Source: Mesodorylaimus sp. YZB2_4 (taxonomy: Eukaryota > Nematoda > Enoplea > Dorylaimida > Dorylaimidae). From it: a DNA stretch of 64,000 nt. The first letter of the stretch is position 1. Each line of letters starts with the position of its first letter. The notes beneath the pieces were generated by a model that was given only the letters and a program-made list of their open reading frames with translations, was not told the origin of the DNA and made no database searches. The position numbers and the translations under genes are program-made. The stretch is taken from positions 1 through 64,000 of the forward strand of contig JASANH010001202.1 in assembly GCA_030248295.1 (NCBI GenBank), given 5' to 3'. Below are positions 10,953-22,800 of this stretch, one piece after another.

Positions 10953-13094
10953 AGTTATTCCCTTGTAGGGGCATTGTTATCGTTGCTACTTATGTAAAAA
11001 TCCATGTAGAGGTAGAGGTATATTTTTAAAAAAGGCGTCTATCAGATGAGGTGCCAGACACCAAACCCAGAGCTGAAAAATAGGAACATTTATGGTTCTC
11101 TCGTCAAATATGACGTCCTAGAGGTTGGTCAGGATTGGTCCAGATGGAGGCTGCAAATAATCGATTCCATGAGAGCCTGCTATAATAAATTTAGTTGACT
11201 GAGAATTTATGTTATGTGAAAAATATTTTATGTTCTGTCACTTGGTCAGGGGTGCGTCCTTGTCTCTTTGTTACATGTTCTCTCCATTTATAGCACCTAA
11301 GCACCATAGATCAGGAGATGGAGTGCACCCAGACTTGACCAGACAGCGTGAAATTAGCTGGCACGATCTTTTGCTAGTGCGCTTCTCAACGTACTGTAAC
11401 GATATGACATGTGCATTGGCACTTGCAGAGAATTTTCCCACTGACGATCATACTTTTGGTTTCCTTGCAGTTTTTTCATGTCCACCTAGTCGACGCAGAA
11501 CGCTGACAACGTAAATGCTACGCTACTTTAGCGGATCTCGATTTTGCTTATCAAACCAGCAAGCAAACCTTGCAGTATGCAAGCCCATGTTGGGACCAGC
11601 GCACGCAGAAGCGTCCCTCTAGAAATGCCTCAACATTTGAGTATCCTGGACGGGACACTGGCTTCCTCAGAATTAAAAGGGGGCAGTGAGCCATGCCAGT
11701 GTTCGACAACCAAGACTGTTCACTCCTATGGCTGTTCACTCTCCACTCGGAGCACCTCGACGGTACTGGCTGATCGTGAGTCACCCACGGCTTGATGTGC
11801 AAGCTTAGCGAGGGTCGTAGGGTCACAAACCGATCTCTGTCGCCAGGGGCTACACCGTGGCTGCTTATTTTGCCGCTCTCTTGGTCAATCAGCCCCCGTG
11901 GCTCTATGACGCAAGAGGACGGTATGTTTTCTAGTTTTTATGGCCGCGCAATGTATTGTCTGGGGCCCGCAATCGTCTACAAAGTGAACATGAATCTGAA
12001 GACGCGTTTTCTGTTTTCTTGCTAAAAGAGGCGGAAAATCCGTTAAATGTCGCGCCAGCGGAAATTATACCGGCGATATGATTCCCTATTATGAAATGTG
12101 CTCATATCGAGTGTGCCATAAAGAGTGACTCTCTAGTGTTTCGTCTTCTACCAGCCTTATTATGCAAGTTATCGCAGTAAATTTCATACCATTGTGTTTA
12201 GCATTCAATTCTGATCGTGAGTCAGCTTGACTTATTTTAATTGCCAGTGTGTTCACCATTCGTTTTGAAAACGCGATGTAGTCGAGAGCACCAACTTTCA
12301 CAACTTTTTCTCACAATATCTAAACGAATTCTTTCCACGGCAAGCTTTAATTCAGCTTTTAGAGGCGAAACAACCAAATTTCTTAGGTCTAAATTTTTCA
12401 TTTCTTTGTACAAGCAACCGTACAATGTGATGGACACTAAGTGGACTGCCTGATACAGAATTGAATGAATCTGATGTGTTAGCGTAAACTTTGCAACGCG
12501 ACTTCTTCCGAAGAGAACTTCATTTCTGTGAGGGTCATTTTATATGGCGCACCCGATAAAATTGATGCTCTGTGAATTCTTCGATTCTTCCCCTCGTTAA
12601 CAATGACCCATAAATTTGCCCCTCATACCCATACCCATGAAAGAGACAGGAAAAAATGCTTCTCATCCTGACTTGTACACCTTGTGAAGTACCTACATAC
12701 GAAGGGGCCCTATTCTGCCCTTAAAAGGGTGTTCGATTGGTTGTAGTAGACACACGATCAATAATATAAAAGTAATATCCTAAAGAAGCTTGGCTGCCTG
12801 CTTAGGTTTACATATTATTTTTATGATTGCAGTGGTTGCTCTCTTTAGGATAGGTACCTGCTTGTTACAGGCAAAGATAGTTCTTCAACAAACTCATATC
12901 CTGACTCATATTACGTCTGAAGATACGAGAACTCCGGAAACAAGCAACATGTCATTCTTCTAACGAAAAAGTAATTTTCTTCACTTTTATCTGCATCTTG
13001 TATCATAAGGCGGTGAGCGCACAAGTCTCCCTGGTCGTCCCACTGATCGTCATTGAATTTTTGATCTAGAAAGCATTTACCTGATCAAGTCAAG
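10953..13094. other. Spacer between IR-like copies
   Basis: Short frames on both strands (the longest about 100 codons near 11209-11514) lack recognisable domains or mutually consistent splice sites. An AATAAA near 11183 could end the copy 2 transcript. Confidence 0.45.
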
Positions 13095-14332
13095 ATGAAC
13101 GTCAAAATTGGTGTCCTTCCTAGTTTTACTTCTTCACACTCCAGAAGCAAAACTCTCGAAACAATCTCATCAATTTGTCAATTCTACCGCTCAATTGCTC
13201 CTTGCATTTTTACAACTCTTTGGACTTTGGTGATGTTTTAGAAAACGGTACTGGGACAGGCATGGTCGGTGCAATACAGCGGGGCGAGTACGACACATTC
13301 GAACCCTATTTCACGCCTACCCCATCACGAATTAGAGCCATCGATTTCAGTGATCCTTTTTTCTTCAGCAACATCCTCATCGTTACTAGAGCACCTGAGC
13401 AGCGAGGGACTGGTGACAGCCTTTACTTGCGAGTAGTGCTAGCTCTTCGCTGGGACACATGGTGCATTTTCATCACATCTCTCATCCTGACTGCTGCACT
13501 TCTCAGCTATTTTGCTCGCAAGATGCTCCGAGTGCAGTCGTCCAGCACTGCGTCTATGACTAACAGACACTGGCTGTACGTCTCCTTGTTTGAGCAATGG
13601 CCCTCCCTGATTACTCATAAACACCACCCGCGATTCCTGACGCTGGATTTTGCTCGTCTTTTGATCACGTGGTGGTCTCTGATGGCCATGATCTTGTCCA
13701 GTGCTTATACTAGTATCTTGTTTTCGGAAAGACTGAAAGCCGTGGGTTTGCCGTACACAAATTTTGAAACGTTAGTTGGCTGCATAGAATCTGGAAAATG
13801 CCGGCTTATAGAACATGCCTCGCCCATCACTTATGTACAGTTTCTGACTGGCAACGAAAGTACATTGGGTCAACGCATGCAGGCCACTTTTTCAGAGCAG
13901 CCAATTTTGATTGGACCAGCGTTAGACGTTCCAAAATTAATTTTACAAGAGCAAGAGATATTTTTGGTTTGGCTTGTATCTGAAACAGTATTTTTCTCAG
14001 TCTATCACCAGAATGATAGCTCGTGTAATTTTTACATTATTCATGCGCATTATGCTGAGACGTGGGCATTTCCTGTGGCTAAAGGCTCGCCCCTGAAACG
14101 AGTTCTTGACTCGGGATCAGCAGCATTTCGAGAGAATGGCTTAGGGATGGCTATGTCTGCCAGGTACCAAACTAACGCGAGGGTGTGTGATCAAAGTGTG
14201 TTCGCTAAAGTGAGACGATCAAGCTCTTTTTCTACTGCCAATGCGGCCATGTGTCTTTTGGGATTAGGCGTTGGAGGTGGGTTGATTGTGTTTGGACTTG
14301 AAGTGATTATATCTCGTTGGGCCATACGTTGA
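13095..14332 (+). CDS. Ionotropic-receptor-like channel, copy 3, with 1-nt frameshift
   Basis: Same architecture as copy 2: FENGTGTGM-like motif, Arg in TPSRIRAIDF, TM1, pore, TM3 ending AYTSILFSERL, second lobe with ETWAFPVAKGSPLKR, and a terminal TM4. An ATG at 13095 opens MNVKIGV, matching copy 2 MSIKIGI, and this frame continues to ETISSIC. Homology then resumes one frame over at TCAATTCTACCG and stays open to 14332. TGT and TCA share one base at 13178, so one nucleotide is missing relative to copy 2, and no splice sites are nearby. Either the gene is recently broken, or the assembly has an indel here, or translation uses an upstream exon that joins differently. Apart from this the remaining about 385 codons are undamaged. 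Confidence 0.7.
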
Positions 14333-14832
14333 TCGTAGCTGTGACGTCATCTTGAGAGAGCCATCATAAAATGTGTCGAGTCTGGTACCACAGTGCTTTT
14401 TTCAAATCTCACAGTCTTAACTTTGAGGAACTGAATTCTACCAACAAACAAACTGTCAGCTTTGAAGGTTGGTTCCGTTACATGCAGTATAGCCGACATC
14501 ATGTCACAAGTCTTGTGCGTCGTACCTCGTACTGTATCTCCATGCTAATATTCTCAACCCTCACCCTGCATTCACTGCGGAAAGGTAGTCAGCAAAAAGG
14601 CTTTCGCTGAGCCCCGAGCTTGCGAAGCGGAAGGAAGTTCGAGGAAATCCATCTTCTCCCTTCATAATAGCAGGCAGGTTTCCGCTGTTATCAAACCTAG
14701 CTGTGACAAAACAGCTATCCACTAATGACAGCTTTTGGTGCTAGAAGACACAGTGACCATTGAATAGTACTTGGAGTAGGAACACACATTTGAATTCTCC
14801 CCCGAATAAGGAGCAGGGCATTTTACCAAGTG
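14333..14832. other. Spacer before tRNA gene
   Basis: No coding homology was seen in this 500-bp stretch. Confidence 0.4.
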
Positions 14833-14904
14833 GGGGTCGTAGCTCAGTGGTAGAGCGCCCGCTTCGCATGCGGGATGCCGCCGGTTCAATCCCGGCCGGC
14901 TCCA
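14833..14904 (+). tRNA. tRNA-Ala (anticodon CGC)
   Basis: A full cloverleaf can be drawn. The acceptor is GGGGTCG pairing with CGGCTCC (two G-U pairs), then TA, a D-arm with AGCTCAGTGGTAGAGC (box A), the anticodon stem CCCGC/GCGGG around TTCGCAT (anticodon CGC, codon GCG), and a T-arm GCCGG-TTCAATC-CCGGC (box B). The discriminator base is A and there is no intron. The TAGCTCAGTGGTAGAGCG block is typical of eukaryotic tRNA-Ala. Confidence 0.92.
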
Positions 14905-15201
14905 TAGACTTTTGAGTAATAGAGCAAGGCAAGGTCGAACACAGTAAGCTGCTGTCAGCTGTGAGGGTGCTGTTTTAGCTCGGAAAAAGACTTGATTTCC
15001 AGCTCTTTTTAGGGCCGCTTTGGTGTATTCCAGCAGAGACCATTGTTGGAAAGCTGTCCGTCATCTACAGCAGCCTGCTCCCTGTGAAGGCACCAATGCG
15101 CTCACCTTATTCCCTCCACTTCAGTTAAAGCAGTAAATGCTGATAACAGCACCAAAGATCAAGTTTGCCAGTTTTGACACGCACTGACACTGGCTTCACC
15201 T

Positions 15202-15741
15202 TTACTTCTGTCCTTCATTCATGTCCCTATTTAAGAGAAACGGCAACATTGTTGAGCGAATTATCAACTCGTCTTCCGTGTCATTCCAAGAATCGACTTG
15301 GTTAATCTGCTCCGTTACATTAAGTGGATGCGTCCGTTCGTAATTTTCCCTCAATCTAGACTCAACTTGGTGTTCAAAATATCTCAAAAAATATACTCCT
15401 ATGACCAACATGAATATGACGATGACCAACGCCAATCGACCCATGCACGGTGCATTGAACACTTTCATATGCTTTCGCATAGCTGCCGATGCCCGACTAC
15501 CGTTAACCGTCTCCACTGGTCCTCCAAATGCCAATTCTCGAGTTACTGAAATGGGTTGCAATCCACCCAAACTACGCCCATACTCATCGTAGCCGCCCCT
15601 CGACATGGGCCGACCAACAAAGGCCAAGGATGGTGATCGTTCGGATATTCCAATCCGGGCAGCCACTCCCATCTGGAATTGACTAAATCGGACCAAATTC
15701 TGGACCGAAGTGTGGCTGTGGTTTCGGCTGCGGGAAAACAT
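15202..15741 (-). CDS. Orphan single-pass membrane protein (179 aa)
   Basis: A single open frame from ATG at 15741 to TAA at 15202. The first 100 residues are polar and Arg/Ser/Gly-rich. A hydrophobic helix spans about residues 101-119 (MGRLALVIVIFMLVIGVYF). The C-terminal 60 residues are acidic with two N-glycosylation sequons (NVT, NDT). With no signal peptide and basic residues before the helix, a type II (N-in) topology is likely. I do not recognise the family. An upstream non-coding exon or a larger spliced form is possible. The frame is long for chance and has a coherent topology, which is the main support. Confidence 0.55.
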   Translation of the reverse strand: MFSRSRNHSHTSVQNLVRFSQFQMGVAARIGISERSPSLAFVGRPMSRGGYDEYGRSLGGLQPISVTRELAFGGPVETVNGSRASAAMRKHMKVFNAPCMGRLALVIVIFMLVIGVYFLRYFEHQVESRLRENYERTHPLNVTEQINQVDSWNDTEDELIIRSTMLPFLLNRDMNEGQK

Positions 15742-16870
15742 TTTCTGTTTTTAGTCACAGCCACCAACAGTCCACAATGTCCAACTGTACTGCACAAGTA
15801 TACTCTCCAAAGAAGTGATCACCGCATCTCACGATCAGTCTTCAATAGTTCCTCGCAATGAGCACTCTGCACAGAATCTTGAACCCGCATAGATGCCGAC
15901 TGTTCCATTTTCCACCTGTCCGTTATCACCCTAGGACACGTTCAGCCCCTTTTAAACGTGTGCCCAGACAGATGATAGATTTCACGGAATTATGACGCAA
16001 ATGCTCTTTCTCTCCAGTTCAGCCTTCGCGAACAATTCAACAAAACATCTGGTCAAGGTTGCGTGCCCTTCTCTGGTCATACAAGCCCACGCCACTCTGC
16101 ACTCCTCTATCCTCAATGAAACTCCCCAAAGCCAGGGTTCATTAACGACAAATGACATCAATGACACTTTTTCGTTTCGACCTGCTAGTTACGTCTCTCA
16201 TTAGTTAGGGATACGCGCAGGGCATTTTTAACGCGGCTGGACGGCAGTGATGAAGATTGGCACTTGTATGCAAGGCCTGCTTATTTCCTACGTGCCAACC
16301 CACTTCCCAGACTATCTTTTTATCACCTTTGTACAACAAAACCGTCTACAGGCAGACACGCCTAACTTCTCCCTGACAACATCACTCCCTTACACAGTGT
16401 ACGCACGGTTATAAAAAGTGCGATGTGGCCAAAACCAGAGACAAAATACAAAAAAAAAACAAAAAACGAAGTCAATTAAGTGTCTTGAATCACTCCACTT
16501 TAAGTCGGTCAAAAAGAGGCCAAGCATAAAATTTAAACGAAATTGCAAACACTTGATTGCAGGCAGTCACGATAAAATCGCAGTGGCAGTATATTTTTAC
16601 AAAGTGGTCTAAACTGTAGCTCAGAAAATATATAGGCCCGAAGTTTCTGCCCATGTATGCCACAAAATTATTAACCTATCGAAAAACAAAATTGCCATGG
16701 AACTAGCAAAAACTTCACAACCAAGGCCTTACTTATCAGCTTATGTAAAAAAGAACCTTCCTAAAAGACCACGAGGGCAGAGCATAAGGAGTCGAACACA
16801 AACAGATCATCATGCACAACTTTTAAATGCACATTTTTCAGAAACAAAATATCAAAAAACTTTAAAAACA
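15742..16870. other. Intergenic, no gene recognised
   Basis: Lies upstream of the orphan membrane protein and downstream of the Mesh-like gene. Short frames only. Confidence 0.4.
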
Positions 16871-19800
16871 TTACGCGGATGTCTCGGAGTATTTATGCTG
16901 AGCACCACCTCCAACACCACCTCGATGACCGTTGCCTAATCCAACCACCCCGACTTTATGCGGCTCATCTTGCATAACTTGAACTGTGGATGGCGGCGCC
17001 CCGATGGTGGCGATTGGTTCCTTGTGTAAGCCTGGTTCGATGGTCTTTATAGGGTGCGGCTGCATTCTAAACAAACAATGATTAGGCATCCATATTTGGC
17101 AATTTTTGAAGTTAGTCACCTGGCAGGATACTGTCTCGGTCCACCGGCTCCATACTTCTCTTTCCTCTTACGCATACTCCAGCAGAAGCAGAATATTGCG
17201 ATCAAAATGCCCAAGATTAATAACGAAACGATGATGCCAGTGAACCATTTCAGTGCGTGTTCTTCGTCACGCCCTGAAATAAAAGGCATATACAATAGAA
17301 ACGCGAGTCCTGGACATGCATAGGGGATGCGCAGAACTCAGATTCTAGCAACTGAAATGATGTGAGCGCTGATGCGTGAGAGCTACGGACAAGTCTCCCC
17401 ATCGGGTATTGATTAGGCACAAGCCAATAGAAACTTATTGAACCAGAAGCGCTACGCTTACAGTCCCCGCTTTACGTCTGAGGACTGTAAGAGCCTTAGT
17501 TGCCTAGATCTCGCATCCAACTGTTCAAGCATCGCTTTTATAACCAGGAGTCCGAGGCGCTTTTACCCTTAGAAACACTGCTCCAGACTCCGACCCCTCC
17601 GCCCTCGATTGTATGTAATCTCGACTTACATCTGCACCAAGACCACCATCCAGGGCTCCATGTCCCATTCACGCAAACGCGCTGTTGATCGCCGTGCAAG
17701 AAATAATCGGGTTGGCACGTGAACGTCACTGTCACACCATCCAAATAATTGTTTCCAGGCGGGAATTTCAAAACGCCCTCATTCTTTTGCAAGGGCCCGC
17801 AACTGTATACTAAAGCGAGGACATGTATTGTTAGTATCAGTCCCAATGACATGGATGTGATGCTCACATCTTCTTTCACCATTCCGCTTCAGGCCATCAA
17901 ACTTGCGTTCGCTGTCTAGCGTTTCCAAGCCAACTTCACGACGTCCAGTTGTGATGAAATCATATTCACAGTTCGGCGAGCCTTGACACATGACCTGTAA
18001 AAAGAGCATACTTTCCTAAAAGCCAAATTTTCTGAGACCCCACTTGGATGTGATCTCCAGAAAGACAGGCACAAAAATCCAAAAGATCTATCTTCAGCAC
18101 GAATTGAACCTTTATTCCACTTACCCGAACTTCTTCTCTTGAGAAAGCGAACGATTCGAAGAACGATATGTTGGTCATTCTCCACGGGTCGAATATGGGC
18201 ATGTAATTGGGATTGGCAAAACTCAGAGGGTTGTAGAGTGGTTGATGTTGGGTTTGGAATAGGAGCGGGTATCGCACACCGTCAGCTCGCCCTTAAATGT
18301 AAGCATGAGTAGTCATGTTGCCCTTAGTATACTGTACGGCTTCTGTACTCCAGTGCAGTGTTTGGCGATACTACCAGATCTATTTCGAACAAAGTCATCA
18401 CAACATAATTACATGCTGCTAGGCACACGAATAAGTACCCGAAAAACAGCCTCTACGTACTGTAGAACACATTTTCCTCGAGCCTAAGATGCTGCCCAAA
18501 ACTACGAAGTCCACAACTTACATCTTTCGCCAAACTCGTAGTACAAGTTTCTCAGATCCATTTCTGATGGCTGGTAGAAGTTGACATTCAGATAGTTACA
18601 GTCCGGTGTTGTGAACTCGTCTCTTATATCGGCATTGTACGTGCCGAATAAGCCCAGTGTTCGATAATAATTGGCGCACTTGTTTATGCCTGTCACTGAC
18701 TGCGGAGGAGGTACGTAATAGCCATATTCGTTCCGGTCAAGATACTGAAACAGAGAAGACAGTTGAGGGAGTCCCGACGGCAGGCTTCTTTCAAACTGAT
18801 CTTGTCTGCTTATTCTCGTCCACCTGAGCATCTCTCAATATGCTATCCATACAGCGAATGCATGCTATACGCTGGTAGCGTGTCACACTGTATCTTTTAC
18901 TGTAGTCAGGCATCGCTAAAATGCACTGGCATTTTCATTTGCTGAACGAAAGCTCTCGATTAAGAGCTTCAGGGTATTAATCCCTGGCATGCAGCAAAGA
19001 ACCAAGAACCAATTTAGCTCAAGCTATTTTTGCGTCCGGATTTATTCCGGGATGAGAACACCAAAATGCCAGCCAAGTTTGGGAGTGGCTTCGAGAGAAT
19101 TTCAGCAGGCACTGCTCGAAACCAGTGCAGAACTTTAGCATGCAAATCCATCTATTACCGACCAACTGCACCAAAAAACGTTCACTTACCGCATACGTCT
19201 CGTTGTAATGAGGTGGCACCGACATGATAATGTCCAATGTACCTCTCGATTCTTGCACCAACAGACCCATTCCAGTGCTGAACATGACTTCCAGCTCGGA
19301 CTGATTCATGTTACGTGGCCTACTCCTGATCGTAACTCCTGCAAAACATTTCAATGTGCAGGGCAGGCACATCGGCCGTGACTAAGCCTACGTACCTTTG
19401 AAGGTCTGCAATTTCTGCCAGGGCATGTCGAAGAAAACGCGGATTCCGTCCACATACACGTCGGTCTTGTATCTCCAACGACGGAACTCCTTGCGAGCAA
19501 ATATTTGGACAACCGATGACTGATTGTCCTGGGCAGCCACTCCGGTCACCACGGTCGACATGACGTCGGAGTTCCCTGTATCATAGAAAAAGTTATATGG
19601 GTAGGTCTACATGGAGCGACGGGTTTTGACTTACAGAGGTTCTTGGGCGGTTGTTCCATTCGAACTTGAACCATCATCTCGGTACGTTTCGTTTTGAGGT
19701 TACTCAAAATGTAGTAGCCTTTTCCGTGGAAGTTATAATGGGCACCGTCAAATGTGACAACATGGCCTTCGCCGTAGACGTGTCCTAAAATAGAATGTGG

Positions 19801-22800
19801 ATGTCGCATTGACAAAATTCCTGGTATTGTCAGCATCAGCTATGGCAGTCGCAGCCTGCGACCATCTGACAATGAGCTGTTATCAGTGTCCTATGACTTT
19901 ATCAATCTTATCATTATCAGTAGACCTGTGAGCCCTTGTTAGTCTACGCATATAAGCAGTGAGATTTCTATCAGTTTTATCAACTGCTTGTTCTACCAGC
20001 AGATTCTTTACTGTTTCGCATACCTATCAGTGTTTTACCAGCCTAATCACTAGTGATTATTGTTCCATAAAAGACTAGGGCGCGCTTTATGGCCTGCTCA
20101 AGGATGTAAGTACGAATTATCACAGACTGGCACTTACCAACAGCAGGTGGCACGTAGTCTTGGCATCCCGAAGTAATCCTACGCCAGAAGTAGAACTCGC
20201 ATCGTCCAGCCCACTTGCAGCAATATTCGTAGGGCAGTAAGTCATTGTAGAAATTGGACATTGTGGGCACATAGGGCGGTCTCTTGAACGGGAACGCGCC
20301 CCATGGATGTGCACGATACGGTACTCCGGCCGAATAGAATCGTAGATACTGATCGTTGTATTCGTAATCGTGAGAGAACATCAACCATCCTTGCCAGTCG
20401 TAGCAGCAAACCTGACCCGCTCCGGTCCATCTGAAAATGACCAATCATTGGTGACCAACCTCCCGTAATGGAAAGGACACGACTTACACTCCAGTTGTGG
20501 CCACTACGCAATGCTGGGCACCCTGCGTGTAGTAACATCTGTGATCGCCGTTGATATCGCAATCGTACAAGGCCACGAATCGACCAATGTCGGCCAAGGC
20601 CTGGTCCATTGTGCAAGGGCAGGCTTGTTCGTTCTCGATAAACATGTAGAAGTTTTCACGTCTGCCATCGTATTCAAACCAATCGATACACATGTCTGTC
20701 GCCCAATTGGCACCCCAGTGGTACTGCCACATATCGTGGAAGTACCACCCGAAGGGAATGTTATCCGACCAATATAACCCATCGCCTCTGTCCTGCATCC
20801 AGTTTTGGGAGACACGAATTTGGACCATACCACCTGCGTACTTGCGCCAAGCATCAGCTCTCATGTCGTTCTTTTGAAGAGTACGTGGATTGAATGAATA
20901 AACGCCTCTGTTGGGAGTGTTGCGCGCGATCGAACCGATTTCCTCGAAACTATGCCCAAGCACGTCCTCCCAGTATCCCCACAAGGTAATGTCCACTTGG
21001 GAGTTGGGGTTAACACTGATGTTCAAGTGGGGCCAACTCAAAGTCAGATTGTCTGCATCGAAACTACGCCAGTTATTTTGGATTACTACTGGATCGTTGA
21101 TAAGGTTGACTTGTCTCCGTGATTGCGACGGCATGACTGAAAAAGGTGTACGTCACAAATGGCCCTAGGTTTTGTTTGATATTGGGTTATCATAGTCACA
21201 TACTGCACGGGTCCCGCTGACCTGTTTGTTGACCCGTACAGTGTGTCTTACCCGTATACAATTCTCGGTTGTCAGGGCAACCAACGGGAGGGGGTGGGGG
21301 CAGCACGAAGTTGGAGAACTGCAACATTAGTTATGGGGAACAGAAGCTTTTCAGTGATTACTCACGGATATAGAATCTATTCCACCACGGGTAGTTCTTG
21401 CCGCCATCCACTGATAGTCGAATTATGACCAGACCAGTTTTGAAGATCATGTTGACAGGAATGACGCACCGTGCTATGACCATGTCCAGTCGTTCGCAGT
21501 CCAACGTGGTTTCATCGATTTGTAGTTTCAGTACGTCCGTTGTCCGAAAACATGGCCCTGTCACATTCAGTGTGAACCCGCCTAACATGGTCGCCTGTGG
21601 TTTGTCCAGTTGAAGGACACCTGAAAGAAGAGCAGTTGGACAGTGCTGTACATAGTCCGTCGGTTTATAGGGCTAGATGGACCTGTGTCCGTGTCGACTT
21701 GTTGTATGTGGGGTCAGATTCTTGCCACAGTGGTTAGTGGGCAAGTGAAGACGTAGATAAGTAGGCCTCAGGCGTTACCTATCAACGCCAGCCTTTGGCA
21801 TAAGGGGCAGCTCCCGGGCTTGGTCAGCTAAAAAAAGTTATCAGGACATCTTTTACCCCACCCCTATGATGGTGGTTCAGAGAAAATAGGTATAGTAAAT
21901 TATCGCTGGCATCACATATTTTTAAAAGTATAGAGAAAATTTTTGAAACGGCGAAGTAACTGGCATAAGTTGCAGATTACCCTCGAGCATGCAGACATTA
22001 CCAATGAATGACAGAGACAGGTAGCCCCGGGTCACTTACCAATTGAATCATTGTTGCATCCACCATATTCGATCTCCTCGTCCACACGCGCCAACCATCG
22101 ACCAGCCACTTGCGTGCTGCCGTACTGGATCAGCTTGTACGAGTTACCATCAGCAGACCAGGGCAGTGCGTACCAGCCCGTTCCGTTTCCTCCATTAAAT
22201 CCGACCAAAGCGGATTGTTTGCCTCCCCTACCGAATAGGGACCCAGCTTGCGTCGATGATGTCCAGTTGATGTTGGCGTAGTTCAACATGACGTATGTAC
22301 GAATTTCATCAGTGGCCACAATCAGTTGGTAAGTGTTTTGCTGGAAAGTTTGTAAGTTCTGTAAGGTCGAACAAGGCTCGCTAGACTGGTAATGCAAAGC
22401 CTTACCCAGCGTTTGATAGTTTCGTAAAGATTGAGTTCAGTGATCTTAGGGGCACCACCGTACCCCATACGCTCCCAAGTTACGATCAAAGCGTAGTCAG
22501 CAAAGAAACCGCGAGCGCCAACCATGCCAGAACGAATGTCCCTGAAATGCGGAGGAGTTACCTTAGACACAAGTCCAGTGTGAAGATCAAACGCGTACAT
22601 GCAGGTGCTTCTTCAGTACGAGAAGTACCCTGCAAGTGTCCAATGTCCAGTATGAGCTTCCCCATGCCCCCAAAGAATGTCATCAGGCCGAGCCGACAAA
22701 CACACGCCTCCTAACATCCAAACACTCACTCAGTAATTCTGTCCAGCAATTCGGGATCTTCCACGCGTCCGATTTGTGTCTTTAGAATCTGACCACGGTA

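Noticed and set aside
14741..14932. Minus-strand frame over the tRNA
   Set aside because: It is the reverse translation of the tRNA-Ala gene.
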